NCBI GenBank assembly: GCA_002705575.1
Contig: PAHI01000060.1
Location: forward strand, 1-43,954
Reading direction: 5' to 3'
From: Fidelibacterota bacterium
Lineage (GTDB): Bacteria > Marinisomatota > Marinisomatia > SCGC-AAA003-L08 > GCA-002719095
Length of the DNA stretch: 43,954 bases
The notes beneath the pieces are model-generated. The model had not been told where the DNA came from. It did no database searches and worked only from the letters and a program-made list of their open reading frames with translations. Shown piece by piece: positions 17,905 through 26,327 of this stretch. A program made the position numbers and the translations under genes. Each line of letters begins with the position of its first letter. The stretch's first letter is position 1.

Positions 17905-19439
17905 ACAAAATTTCCACCGATTATTGTTCCCAATATGTCTGTTTTTAAAATTATATTGGGATCAATTTTTGTTATATCATTAGATAAAATTGTTAGGTCT
18001 GCTTTGTATCCTGGAATAATCTTGCCTTTTTCTTTTTCTTTAAATTCAGCATTAGCTCCCCAAGTTGTGAGCATTTTTAAGGCCTCAATTGGAGCAACTT
18101 TCTCGTGTCTTTGGAACCCTCGAGTAGGATACCCTTCATGATTTTGTCTTGTAATTGCAGCATAGAATTCAAATAGAGGGTTGCCTTCTTCTATTGGACA
18201 ATCGGAGCCTCCAGCAACTTTTGCTCCTTTATTAATAAAAGATTTCCATCGTGATATGCGATGTAATCGGTGTTTTCCTATTCTTTCAGGTAGCCATTTC
18301 ATATCACTAGTACAGTGACTAGGCTGCATAGATGGTATAATATGATTATCTACGACACGCCCTAAGTCATCAGAAGTAACCATTTGTGCATGCTCTATTC
18401 TCCATCGAGTATCACAGTTTTTAGTATATGGAGAATAGGTGTTAATTACAATGTTGTTGCCCTTGTCTCCAATAGCATGTGTGTTGAGTTGATAATTGTA
18501 CTGATTACATCTTTTTGCTAGATCTTTAAACTCATTATGACTGATTAGAATCAGTCCACAATTATGAATATCATCAGTATAGGGTTCAAGTAGAGCTGCT
18601 CCACGGCTTCCAAGGGCACCATCAATAAATGCTTTAACTGACCGAATCGTATATTTATCAGATTCTAAGAAGCCATTTTTAAAAAATCTATCACATAGGT
18701 TGTAATCAGAACCATCTATCATTCCGTAGCATCTTATTGGAAACTTTTCTTCGGCAATTAATTCATTTATTGCATCTATAATTGTTTGGTTTTGCCATGC
18801 ATCATGTACTGAGCAAATCCCTCTTTTTATAACAATATCTGCCGCTTCTTTAATCCACCTTTTTACATTTTCAAGAGTATTTTCCTGGTTTAGATGGCTA
18901 GTAATAGACATAGCATTATCAATAAGAATACAATTATTAATAATTTTTCCACCATCAGGAATTCCTTGTTCAGATGAATATCCAGCATCATCCAAGCATT
19001 TTTTATTAACCCACGTAGCGTGACCATCAATGCGTGTAAAAATAATTGGATTATTTGGAGCAATATCATTTAAAACATCCTCATTCGGAAAATCTTTGGA
19101 ATCCCAAAGGTTTTGATCCCAGCCAAATCCAAAAATAATATCACCAGGCTTTTTATTTTCACACTCAGCAATCACACGTTTTTTTATTTCCTCTAAAGAG
19201 CACAATCCTTTTAATTGTACCATATCTAGGCGCTTTCCAAGATTACGTAAGTGAAAGTGAGAATCAATAAATCCTGGGATAATAGTCGCACCACCTGTAT
19301 CAATTGTTTCAGCTCTATTGTTTGGATTATTAATAGAATATATGAGGCCATCTTTAATAGTGATTGAAGTTCCTAATGGAAATTCTTGGCTAAGGGTTAT
19401 AACATTAGCATTGATAAGATTAAAAAAGTTTGAATACAT
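17886..19439 (-). CDS. Amidohydrolase of the YtcJ-like (amidohydrolase 3) family
   Basis: A 517-residue metal-dependent hydrolase with a TIM-barrel core. The metal-binding motif is DSHFHLRNLG after GATIIPGF, the mid-barrel region has VKAFIDGALGSRGAALLEPY, further His ligands are in THAIGDKGN and RIEHAQMV, and the catalytic Asp is in AGGSDCPIEEGNP. The C-terminus returns to the small beta-domain (GKIIPGYKADLTILS). No signal peptide, so cytoplasmic. The substrate cannot be predicted; relatives act on N-substituted formamides and other amides. Start ATG 19439 is 48 bases from the divergent ltaE. Confidence 0.9.
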   Translation of the reverse strand: MYSNFFNLINANVITLSQEFPLGTSITIKDGLIYSINNPNNRAETIDTGGATIIPGFIDSHFHLRNLGKRLDMVQLKGLCSLEEIKKRVIAECENKKPGDIIFGFGWDQNLWDSKDFPNEDVLNDIAPNNPIIFTRIDGHATWVNKKCLDDAGYSSEQGIPDGGKIINNCILIDNAMSITSHLNQENTLENVKRWIKEAADIVIKRGICSVHDAWQNQTIIDAINELIAEEKFPIRCYGMIDGSDYNLCDRFFKNGFLESDKYTIRSVKAFIDGALGSRGAALLEPYTDDIHNCGLILISHNEFKDLAKRCNQYNYQLNTHAIGDKGNNIVINTYSPYTKNCDTRWRIEHAQMVTSDDLGRVVDNHIIPSMQPSHCTSDMKWLPERIGKHRLHRISRWKSFINKGAKVAGGSDCPIEEGNPLFEFYAAITRQNHEGYPTRGFQRHEKVAPIEALKMLTTWGANAEFKEKEKGKIIPGYKADLTILSNDITKIDPNIILKTDILGTIIGGNFVYNKLI

Positions 19440-19487
19440 TATATAAAATATAATCTTAAAGTCTCAAAATTATCAGTAGATTTTAAT

Positions 19488-20534
19488 ATGAATTTAATTT
19501 CTCAAAAAATAGATTTAAGAAGCGATACTGTTACATTACCATCACCTGAAATGTTGGATGCTGTAGCTTCAACAAAACTTGGAGATGATGTTTTTTTAGA
19601 AGACCCTACCGTTAACAATTTACAGAATAAAGCAGCTAAAATACTTGGTAAAGAAGAGGCTTTATTTGTTCCTAGCGGGACAATGGGTAATTTAGTATCT
19701 ATTTTAGTTCACTGTTCACGAGGAGATGAGGTGGTTTTAGGTAATCAGGCTCATACATTTTTATATGAAGCAGGAGGAATTTCTGCTTTTGGGGGGATTC
19801 ATTCTAGGCAGCTTAGGAATCAAGATGATGGGACAATTGATATTAGCGATATTAAAGAAGCTATTCGTGAAGTAAATGTTCATTTTCCACCAACGACATT
19901 GATTTGTCTTGAAAATACGCACAACCGCTGTTTTGGAGCGCCCATTGCTGCAGATTATATGAAAGAAGTTAGAAATATTGCACAAGATAATAGCTGTAAA
20001 GTTCATCTTGATGGTGCAAGAATTTTTAATGCAGCCGTTGCGCTTGGACTAGATGTTAAAGATTTAACTAAAGATGTTGATTCGGTTACATTTTGTTTAT
20101 CTAAAGGATTGTCTGCTCCAGTTGGATCTATTATATGTGGAACTGCAGATTTTATTAATAAAGCGCGTCATGTTCGTAAAGCTCTTGGTGGAGGAATGCG
20201 TCAGGCTGGTATTCTTGCAAGATTTGGAGAGATTTCTCTAAATTCTATGATATCACAGATTAAAATAGATCATAAAAATGCACAAAATCTTGCAAAAGGT
20301 TTAAGTAATATAAAAAGTGTTAATATAGAATTAGAAAAAGTACATTCAAATATCATTTATTTTAGATTAAATCAAAACAAAATTCATCTATCTGAGAACT
20401 TGGTTAAGATCATGGAAGATAAAGGAATAGTTTTTTTTGAAGTTAGTCCAAATCGTTATAGATTAGTAACACATTATGGAATTGATTCTGAACACATTAA
20501 AAAAGTTGTAAAGACTTTTGAAGAAACACTATGA
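19488..20534 (+). CDS. ltaE: L-threonine aldolase (low specificity)
   Basis: PLP enzyme splitting threonine or allo-threonine into glycine and acetaldehyde. The 348-residue protein has the family N-terminus DLRSDTVTLPSPEM, GDDVFLEDPTVNNL, FVPSGTMGNL, the substrate loop ENTHNRCFG, the cofactor motif VHLDGARIFNAAV, and the PLP lysine in FCLSKGLSAPVGS. Length is typical. It overlaps proS by 4 bases, beginning a run of proS, recO and an esterase. Together with tdh-kbl it gives this organism two routes from threonine to glycine. Confidence 0.95.
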   Translation: MNLISQKIDLRSDTVTLPSPEMLDAVASTKLGDDVFLEDPTVNNLQNKAAKILGKEEALFVPSGTMGNLVSILVHCSRGDEVVLGNQAHTFLYEAGGISAFGGIHSRQLRNQDDGTIDISDIKEAIREVNVHFPPTTLICLENTHNRCFGAPIAADYMKEVRNIAQDNSCKVHLDGARIFNAAVALGLDVKDLTKDVDSVTFCLSKGLSAPVGSIICGTADFINKARHVRKALGGGMRQAGILARFGEISLNSMISQIKIDHKNAQNLAKGLSNIKSVNIELEKVHSNIIYFRLNQNKIHLSENLVKIMEDKGIVFFEVSPNRYRLVTHYGIDSEHIKKVVKTFEETL

Positions 20535-22003
20535 AAGAAAGAATAACCCCTAAAAGTAAAGATTATAATAAATGGTATACTGACATTATAACTAAAGCAG
20601 AGCTTGCTGATTATGGGCCTGTTAAAGGTACAATGGTTATACGGCCGTATGGATTTGAAATTTGGGATATATTGAAAAGTTCATTTGACAAACGCTTTAA
20701 AGAAACAGGTCACAAAAATGCTTATTTTCCATTATTTATCCCAAAATCTTTTTTAGCAAAAGAAGCAGAGCATGTTGAAGGGTTTGCAAAGGAATGTGCT
20801 GTTGTTACCCATTCTAGATTGAAGAATAATGAATCAGGAGACGGCTTAATTGTTGATCCAGACTCTAAATTACAAGAAGAAATTATTGTTAGACCTACAT
20901 CTGAAACCGTCATATGGTCAATGTATAAAAAATGGATTCATTCATATAGAGATTTACCAATTTTAATTAATCAATGGGCAAATGTAGTTAGGTGGGAAAT
21001 GAGAACTCGTTTATTTTTAAGAACAAGTGAGTTTTTATGGCAAGAGGGACATACTGCACATGAAACAGAGCAAGAAGCTTTAAAAGAAGCAAAAGATATG
21101 TTGAATATATATAAAGAAGTGGTTCAAAATCAAATGGCAATTCCTGTACTAACTGGGACTAAATCAAATTTAGAAAAATTTGCAGGAGCAGAAGAAACAT
21201 ACTGCATCGAAGCAATGATGGGAGATAAAAAAGCTTTGCAGGCAGGGACATCACATTATTTAGGTCAAAATTTTTCTAAAGCATTTGATGTAAGATTTCA
21301 AACTAAAGATAATAAAGAAGATTTTGTATATGCAACTAGTTGGGGGGTTAGTACTCGTCTAATAGGTGCACTTATAATGGTTCATGGAGATGATAAAGGC
21401 TTAAGATTACCTCCTAATATCGCTCCAATTCAAGTAGTTATCGTGCCTGTAATAAACAAAGACTATAATCAAGATACATTTGATTCTTATAAGAGAAATC
21501 TTATATCAAAACTAGAGTCTAATAAAATTAGATATTATGTAGATGATAGAGAACAATATACACCAGGTTATAAATTTAATGAATGGGAAATGAAAGGAGT
21601 TCCTATTAGAATTGAGATTGGTCCAAGAGATATGAATAATAACGAGGTTGTTCTAGTAAGAAGAGATCAAAATAAAAAAGAAATTTTACCAATTAATAAC
21701 TTATTTGATAAAATCGAATTATACTTAAATCAAATTCAAAAAAGCTTGTTTAATCAGGCTCAAGAATTTCAAGAAAACCACACATTTGTTGTTTCTAATT
21801 ATGAGGAATTTAAAAATCAAATTGAAATTGGTGGTTTTATAAAATGTGGCTGGGGTGGATCTGATTTAACTGAGAAAAAAATAAAAGAAGAAACCAAGGC
21901 AACTATTCGATGTATTTTATCAAACCAAACGCATTCAGAAAATTTATGCATATATTCTAATAAGCCAGCTAAATATGAAGTTATTTTTTCAAAGTCTTAT
22001 TAA
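20531..22003 (+). CDS. proS: Proline--tRNA ligase, type 3 (archaeal/eukaryote-like)
   Basis: Charges tRNA-Pro. The 490-residue enzyme is the short form without the editing insertion: N-terminal DYNKWYTDIITKAELADYGP and KGTMVIRPYGFEIW, class II motif 2 near VVRWEMRTRLFLRTSEF followed by WQEGHTAH, and the AGTSHYLGQNFS segment. After the anticodon-binding domain the extra C-terminal domain has CGWGG and ends in a terminal tyrosine (KYEVIFSKSY), as in this type, although some of the usual zinc cysteines are not obvious. Start ATG overlaps the ltaE stop by 4 bases. Confidence 0.95.
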   Translation: MKERITPKSKDYNKWYTDIITKAELADYGPVKGTMVIRPYGFEIWDILKSSFDKRFKETGHKNAYFPLFIPKSFLAKEAEHVEGFAKECAVVTHSRLKNNESGDGLIVDPDSKLQEEIIVRPTSETVIWSMYKKWIHSYRDLPILINQWANVVRWEMRTRLFLRTSEFLWQEGHTAHETEQEALKEAKDMLNIYKEVVQNQMAIPVLTGTKSNLEKFAGAEETYCIEAMMGDKKALQAGTSHYLGQNFSKAFDVRFQTKDNKEDFVYATSWGVSTRLIGALIMVHGDDKGLRLPPNIAPIQVVIVPVINKDYNQDTFDSYKRNLISKLESNKIRYYVDDREQYTPGYKFNEWEMKGVPIRIEIGPRDMNNNEVVLVRRDQNKKEILPINNLFDKIELYLNQIQKSLFNQAQEFQENHTFVVSNYEEFKNQIEIGGFIKCGWGGSDLTEKKIKEETKATIRCILSNQTHSENLCIYSNKPAKYEVIFSKSY

Positions 22004-22651
22004 GTGATTATAAAGTCTAACGCAATTGTTATTAATTCTTTTTCATATGGCGAATCAAGCATAATAAGTAGATTGATTTTAGATAATGGAGAAAAAATAT
22101 CAATAATAATAAAAGGTGCAAAAAACATAAAATCAGGAAAAGTTGCACTATTTCAATCTATGAATTTAATTAATATTGATTATTATCATAAAAATACAAG
22201 AGATATTCAGTTGTTTAAAGAAGGAAGTTTAGTTAATGGCTTTCTAAATATAAAAAAACACTTTGAATCAATTAAATATGGACTTTGTATAATTGATTTC
22301 ATTAATAAAGCCTTGCCTAAACAATATAAAGATAAATTAATGTTTGATATTGTATCAAATTCTTTATCAAGGATAAATAAAAGCCAAGACTCTAAAATAG
22401 TTTTTATTCTTTTTCTTATCGCATTTAGTCATTATAATGGATATAGCATCAATAACTTTAAATTTAATCAATTAAGCTCTGATGAAGCGCTTGAACTATT
22501 TATTAATAATCATGAAAAAAATAGCTATTTAATAATAAAAAATTGTATGATTAATGTTGATTTAAATAAAGTAATTGAAAGGTTGTTATCCATTATTAAA
22601 TTACATATTCCAGAAATGAAAAATGTAAAATCATTAAAATTTATTAATTAA
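22004..22651 (+). CDS. recO: DNA repair protein RecO
   Basis: RecO works with RecR to load RecA at gaps. The 215-residue protein has the N-terminal OB-fold (SNAIVINSFSYGESSIISRLI, then SIIIKGAKN), the conserved region around LFKEGSLVNGF, and a helical C-terminus; the central zinc finger of many RecO proteins is not visible. It is a little shorter than the usual 240 residues. It begins with GTG immediately after the proS TAA, with no separate ribosome binding site, so it depends on coupled translation. The esterase gene follows after two bases. Confidence 0.85.
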   Translation: MIIKSNAIVINSFSYGESSIISRLILDNGEKISIIIKGAKNIKSGKVALFQSMNLINIDYYHKNTRDIQLFKEGSLVNGFLNIKKHFESIKYGLCIIDFINKALPKQYKDKLMFDIVSNSLSRINKSQDSKIVFILFLIAFSHYNGYSINNFKFNQLSSDEALELFINNHEKNSYLIIKNCMINVDLNKVIERLLSIIKLHIPEMKNVKSLKFIN

Positions 22652-22653
22652 AC

Positions 22654-23403
22654 ATGGGTATTACTCCAAACTTTGATTCAAATAATTATGAATTAAATCA
22701 AGATTCTAAAGTAGGCGTTATGCTTATACATGGGTTTGCAAGCACAACATTTGAAATGAGTTCTTTAAGAAATTTTTTAGCTCAAAAAGGTTTAAGGGTC
22801 TCTGCCAGAAATTTACCAGGTCATGGTACAACAGTTGATAATTGTAATGCCACCAAATATGAGGAATGGCTAACTGCAACAGAACAAAATTTAGCTGAGC
22901 TATCTAATGATTGTGAAAAATTGTATGTTGTTGGTTTTAGTATGGGCGCGATTTTAGCATTAAACTTAGCAACATTATTTCCAATTGAAAAATTAGTCGT
23001 TGCCTGTCCTGTAATGAGCTTTAAAAATTCATTTGAGGTTAATGTTCTGGTTCGACTTTTTAATAAAATAATTGTTAAAAAGGACAAAAAAAAACACCAT
23101 TCTGAATATAAAAATATTAAAAATTATAGTGGGTATGATCAATACCCTTTAATTGCTTTGAATGAATTTAGAAAATTAAATAATTTTGTTTTTAAAAAAT
23201 TAAATAAAGTTAAATGTCCATTATTGTATATACATAGCAAGAAAGATAGGTTGTCACTATCAAAAAACATTGATTTGATTATGAATAATGTAAAATCAAA
23301 AGACAAACAAAAACTTATACTTAATAATACCACTCATCATATATTTTATGATAATCCAGAAAGAGAATTGTTGTTAAGTACAATTTATAAATTCATTTCT
23401 TAA
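22654..23403 (+). CDS. Alpha/beta hydrolase (carboxylesterase or monoacylglycerol lipase type)
   Basis: The 249-residue protein has the oxyanion-hole motif LIHGFAS, the RNLPGHGTT segment, the nucleophile elbow GFSMGA with catalytic Ser, the acid in HSKKDRLS, and the His in NTTHHIFYD. This set and the length resemble the Est30-type carboxylesterases. The lid is short. Last gene of the ltaE-proS-recO run, four bases from the facing peptidyl-prolyl isomerase. Confidence 0.88.
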   Translation: MGITPNFDSNNYELNQDSKVGVMLIHGFASTTFEMSSLRNFLAQKGLRVSARNLPGHGTTVDNCNATKYEEWLTATEQNLAELSNDCEKLYVVGFSMGAILALNLATLFPIEKLVVACPVMSFKNSFEVNVLVRLFNKIIVKKDKKKHHSEYKNIKNYSGYDQYPLIALNEFRKLNNFVFKKLNKVKCPLLYIHSKKDRLSLSKNIDLIMNNVKSKDKQKLILNNTTHHIFYDNPERELLLSTIYKFIS

Positions 23404-23407
23404 GCCA

Positions 23408-24385
23408 CTATTTTACTGAAATTAATTCAACATCAAAAATCAATGTAGCATTGGGAGGAATTACGCCTCCTGCGCCTTGAGCTCCGTATCCTAGATTTGG
23501 TGGAATAATTAGTTTTGCTTTTGTCCCTACATTAAGTAGCATAATTCCCTCATCCCAACCTTTTATTACTCTTCCAGATCCAATTGGAAAGTCAATTGGT
23601 TGATTTCTATCATAAGATGAGTCAAACTTTTGTCCATTAATAAGATAGCCAGCATAGTGAACAGAAACTGTTTGGCCTGATTTTGGTTTTGAACCATTAC
23701 CTTGCTTTATAATTTTATACATTAATCCGCTATCAGTTTTTTTAGCATCTTTAGTTAAATCTGCTAATTCTTTTTCTTTTTTTTCTTTTTTTTCTTTTTC
23801 TCTAATAGCTGCTTTTTTCTTCTCTTCTGAAAAAACTAAAGGAGCATCAAAAGAAGTAGCCTTCTTTCCATTTCTAATAATTTTAACAGTTTCTATAACG
23901 TCATTTTGTTCAATAGAGTCAACAACATCTTGTCCAGAAATCACATGCCCAAAAACAGTGTGTTTCCCATCTAGCCATGGTGTTTCTTTATGTGTAATAA
24001 AAAATTGACTTCCATTGGTGCCTGGACCAGAATTTGCCATTGAAAGAATACCTGGACTAGAATGGGTTAATTCTGGGTCAATTTCATCTTCAAACTTATA
24101 GCCTGGCCCACCTCTACCTGTTCCATCGGGGTCACCGCCTTGAATCATGAAGTCAGATATGACTCTGTGAAATTTTATTCCATCGTAAAAAGGCTCTCCT
24201 AAAGGTTTTGCTGTATTTTCAATTTTACCTTCTGCAAGACCAACAAAATTTGCCACTGTCATTGGCGTCTTTTCAAATTCTAATTTTAAAAGAATAGTGC
24301 CCTTGCTTGTTTTTAACTCAGCTTGCATTGAATCTCCTTTGCTTATGTTTAAAAATAATAATAAAATAACGATTAATTTTTTCAT
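23408..24385 (-). CDS. Secreted cyclophilin-FKBP fusion peptidyl-prolyl isomerase
   Basis: Catalyses cis-trans isomerisation of prolyl bonds, probably in the periplasm. A signal peptide ([17 protein letters not shown]) precedes two isomerase domains in one 325-residue chain. Residues about 20-185 are a cyclophilin ([41 protein letters not shown]). A Lys/Glu-rich linker that is probably a helix follows (about 190-215). The C-terminal part is an FKBP domain ([45 protein letters not shown]). Such dual-family immunophilins are known but uncommon. It follows endonuclease I with no gap, so the two exported proteins form an operon. Confidence 0.95.
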   Translation of the reverse strand: MKKLIVILLLFLNISKGDSMQAELKTSKGTILLKLEFEKTPMTVANFVGLAEGKIENTAKPLGEPFYDGIKFHRVISDFMIQGGDPDGTGRGGPGYKFEDEIDPELTHSSPGILSMANSGPGTNGSQFFITHKETPWLDGKHTVFGHVISGQDVVDSIEQNDVIETVKIIRNGKKATSFDAPLVFSEEKKKAAIREKEKKEKKEKELADLTKDAKKTDSGLMYKIIKQGNGSKPKSGQTVSVHYAGYLINGQKFDSSYDRNQPIDFPIGSGRVIKGWDEGIMLLNVGTKAKLIIPPNLGYGAQGAGGVIPPNATLIFDVELISVK

Positions 24386-25339
24386 TTAGACCTCCTCAAC
24401 AATTGTTTGTACAAACAGCACTATATCAGATATGTTAAAGTCATTATCATTATTAGAGTCAATGATATAAAGCTGTTCATATGTTGGCGCTGTTTGACTA
24501 AAAATCAAATCTACCATTAGAACAATATCAATAATATTTAAACTGTTATCGACATTTAGATCTCCAGCCAGTATTTGGTTCCAAAAATAGATTCTGCTTA
24601 CTAATGTTGGATCAATAACAAAGGGGTTTAGATTTCCTTGTATATTAGCAATTAGGTTACTTCTGGTTATTTCGAAATCATCTGGAGGGTCATAGTTATT
24701 CCAATCTAATAAGATGTTTTTTTGTATTGAAAAAAAACTATCACCACCACTTTCTATTACTATTTCTTCATCAGAATATAAAGTATAAAAATAAAACATT
24801 CCTCTTGCAATATCTCCTTTAACATCTTCACGAGGTTCAAAAATTTGAGCAGTTGTGTTACGTTCACTGTATTGATCTATTTGTGAGTTTGGGATATTTG
24901 TAGATTCTACGTTTTGCCAATACCATTTATAGGTTTGATTATCGTTTGATTCTCCAAAAGGCATGTTCCCTCGAGCAGAATTTACATTTGATTTACAGGG
25001 CCTTAAGTGATGCATATCGCTTTTCTGAGGTTCTGAGATTGCTCCAAAACTTTGTGGCCAAGTATGTTCGCAGTTCATTCCATTATTATATAGGTGTGTG
25101 CTAGCATCAACTCCATTGGGAAGGTTAACTGAATAATTTGTATAAATTCCTTTTACAGAACCATTAATTCTATCAACGTTAGCATACATTACATCTCTAG
25201 CTTGATTATAGCCTAATGTTGTGTTTGGGGTGTAGTTGTTGATTATTAATGATTTTAAATCATCGCCAAAAACACCTTGAAACAAGATTTCAGAATGTAT
25301 AATAGATACAATAATAAATAAAATAATTTTAGATTTCAT
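24386..25339 (-). CDS. Secreted endonuclease I with C-terminal dockerin-like repeats
   Basis: A 317-residue exported nuclease. The signal peptide (MKSKIILFIIVSIIHS) is followed by the endonuclease I/NucM fold: NCEHTWPQSFGA with the catalytic His, DMHHLRPC, and NSARGNMPFG with metal-binding Asn. The last 60 residues have two calcium-loop repeats, DLNVDNSLNIIDIVLMV and DSNNDNDFNISDIVLFV, which look like dockerin type I repeats (Asp/Asn ladder plus hydrophobic helix). In marine bacteria such modules occur at the C-termini of secreted proteins without cohesins. Probably degrades extracellular DNA as a nutrient. First gene of the operon with the isomerase. Confidence 0.92.
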   Translation of the reverse strand: MKSKIILFIIVSIIHSEILFQGVFGDDLKSLIINNYTPNTTLGYNQARDVMYANVDRINGSVKGIYTNYSVNLPNGVDASTHLYNNGMNCEHTWPQSFGAISEPQKSDMHHLRPCKSNVNSARGNMPFGESNDNQTYKWYWQNVESTNIPNSQIDQYSERNTTAQIFEPREDVKGDIARGMFYFYTLYSDEEIVIESGGDSFFSIQKNILLDWNNYDPPDDFEITRSNLIANIQGNLNPFVIDPTLVSRIYFWNQILAGDLNVDNSLNIIDIVLMVDLIFSQTAPTYEQLYIIDSNNDNDFNISDIVLFVQTIVEEV

Positions 25340-25397
25340 GATAATAATAATTTAATTAATTATTTGTTATATTACTCTAAACTAATCTAAATAAAAA

Positions 25398-26327
25398 ATG
25401 GAAATTAGACGTTCAAAAATAATCAATAGGTTTCCTTGGCTTAAGCAAAAAAATTGCAAGTATATCATTTCATCTAGTTATGAAGGGTTAATTTGTTCTT
25501 CTTTTTTAAATCATTTTTTAGACTGGAAGCTTGTAGGATATTATGATTTAGAAAAATTGTGGATTTCTGAAGAAGCTAAAAAAAATAAAAAAAATATCAT
25601 TTGGGTAGATTTAAATATTCTTCCAATACAAGGTCGTGCTATTGGAGGACACATTGTTGCGCTTGATAACGAAATTCCTGGAGGTTTTAAAAGTTCTTGC
25701 AATCCAAATATATTAGTTCGATTATCATCAAATGATTTTAAATATAAATATCCATTTTCCACAATCATGTTTTTATTATGGCTGCATAATAAAAAGATAT
25801 TAGATAGCGATGAATCCCGATTTGCTTTATTGCATGCAGATGACACGTGGTTAAAATATCAAAAATATAATTCAAATTGTAAGCTTTGGATTAATACTTT
25901 AAATGATTATAATTGGGGTTCAATTTTTGATAAAGCAAACAACAAATCATTTGAAAAAAAGATTAGCACGAAATATTACCCATATTTTCAATCAAAAAAC
26001 TTTTTCAATCAAAAGGGGAAAATTAAAAGTCAGTTTTATAGTATAATAAGTAAACAACTTTGGTTTAATCCTGATTGGGATGAAGATATTATATTAAATA
26101 TTTTGTCATATTTTGCAAAAAATCTTGAGTGGACCCCTCCTGTAATACCTACTATATCTGATCGAATTGATGGATTAAAGTCTAAAATGGACTTAAAAGA
26201 AATAAAGGCAGAAGGAATTAGCAATTTTGTTAAGACTAACAAGGTTTTTTCATATGCCATTCCTTCTAAAAAAACATTTAGTTACACTGTTTTTAATAAA
26301 ATGAACCAAAATCCTATATATGAATGA
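25398..26327 (+). CDS. Unknown protein translationally coupled to pabB
   Basis: I do not recognise this 309-residue protein. It has no signal peptide or membrane segment. The N-terminal half has YIISSSYEGLICSSFLNHFL, IIWVDLNILP and GRAIGGHIVALDNE; the spacing is reminiscent of a DHH-type phosphoesterase core with substituted residues, but I would not rely on that. Further motifs are LLHADDTWLKY and many aromatic residues. The C-terminus is basic and serine-rich. No clear ribosome binding site precedes ATG 25398. The last 8 bases overlap the start of pabB, and the gene heads the pabB-pabC-cysteine synthase-ligA run, so it is expressed with p-aminobenzoate synthesis. Codon use is like its neighbours. 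Confidence 0.55.
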   Translation: MEIRRSKIINRFPWLKQKNCKYIISSSYEGLICSSFLNHFLDWKLVGYYDLEKLWISEEAKKNKKNIIWVDLNILPIQGRAIGGHIVALDNEIPGGFKSSCNPNILVRLSSNDFKYKYPFSTIMFLLWLHNKKILDSDESRFALLHADDTWLKYQKYNSNCKLWINTLNDYNWGSIFDKANNKSFEKKISTKYYPYFQSKNFFNQKGKIKSQFYSIISKQLWFNPDWDEDIILNILSYFAKNLEWTPPVIPTISDRIDGLKSKMDLKEIKAEGISNFVKTNKVFSYAIPSKKTFSYTVFNKMNQNPIYE

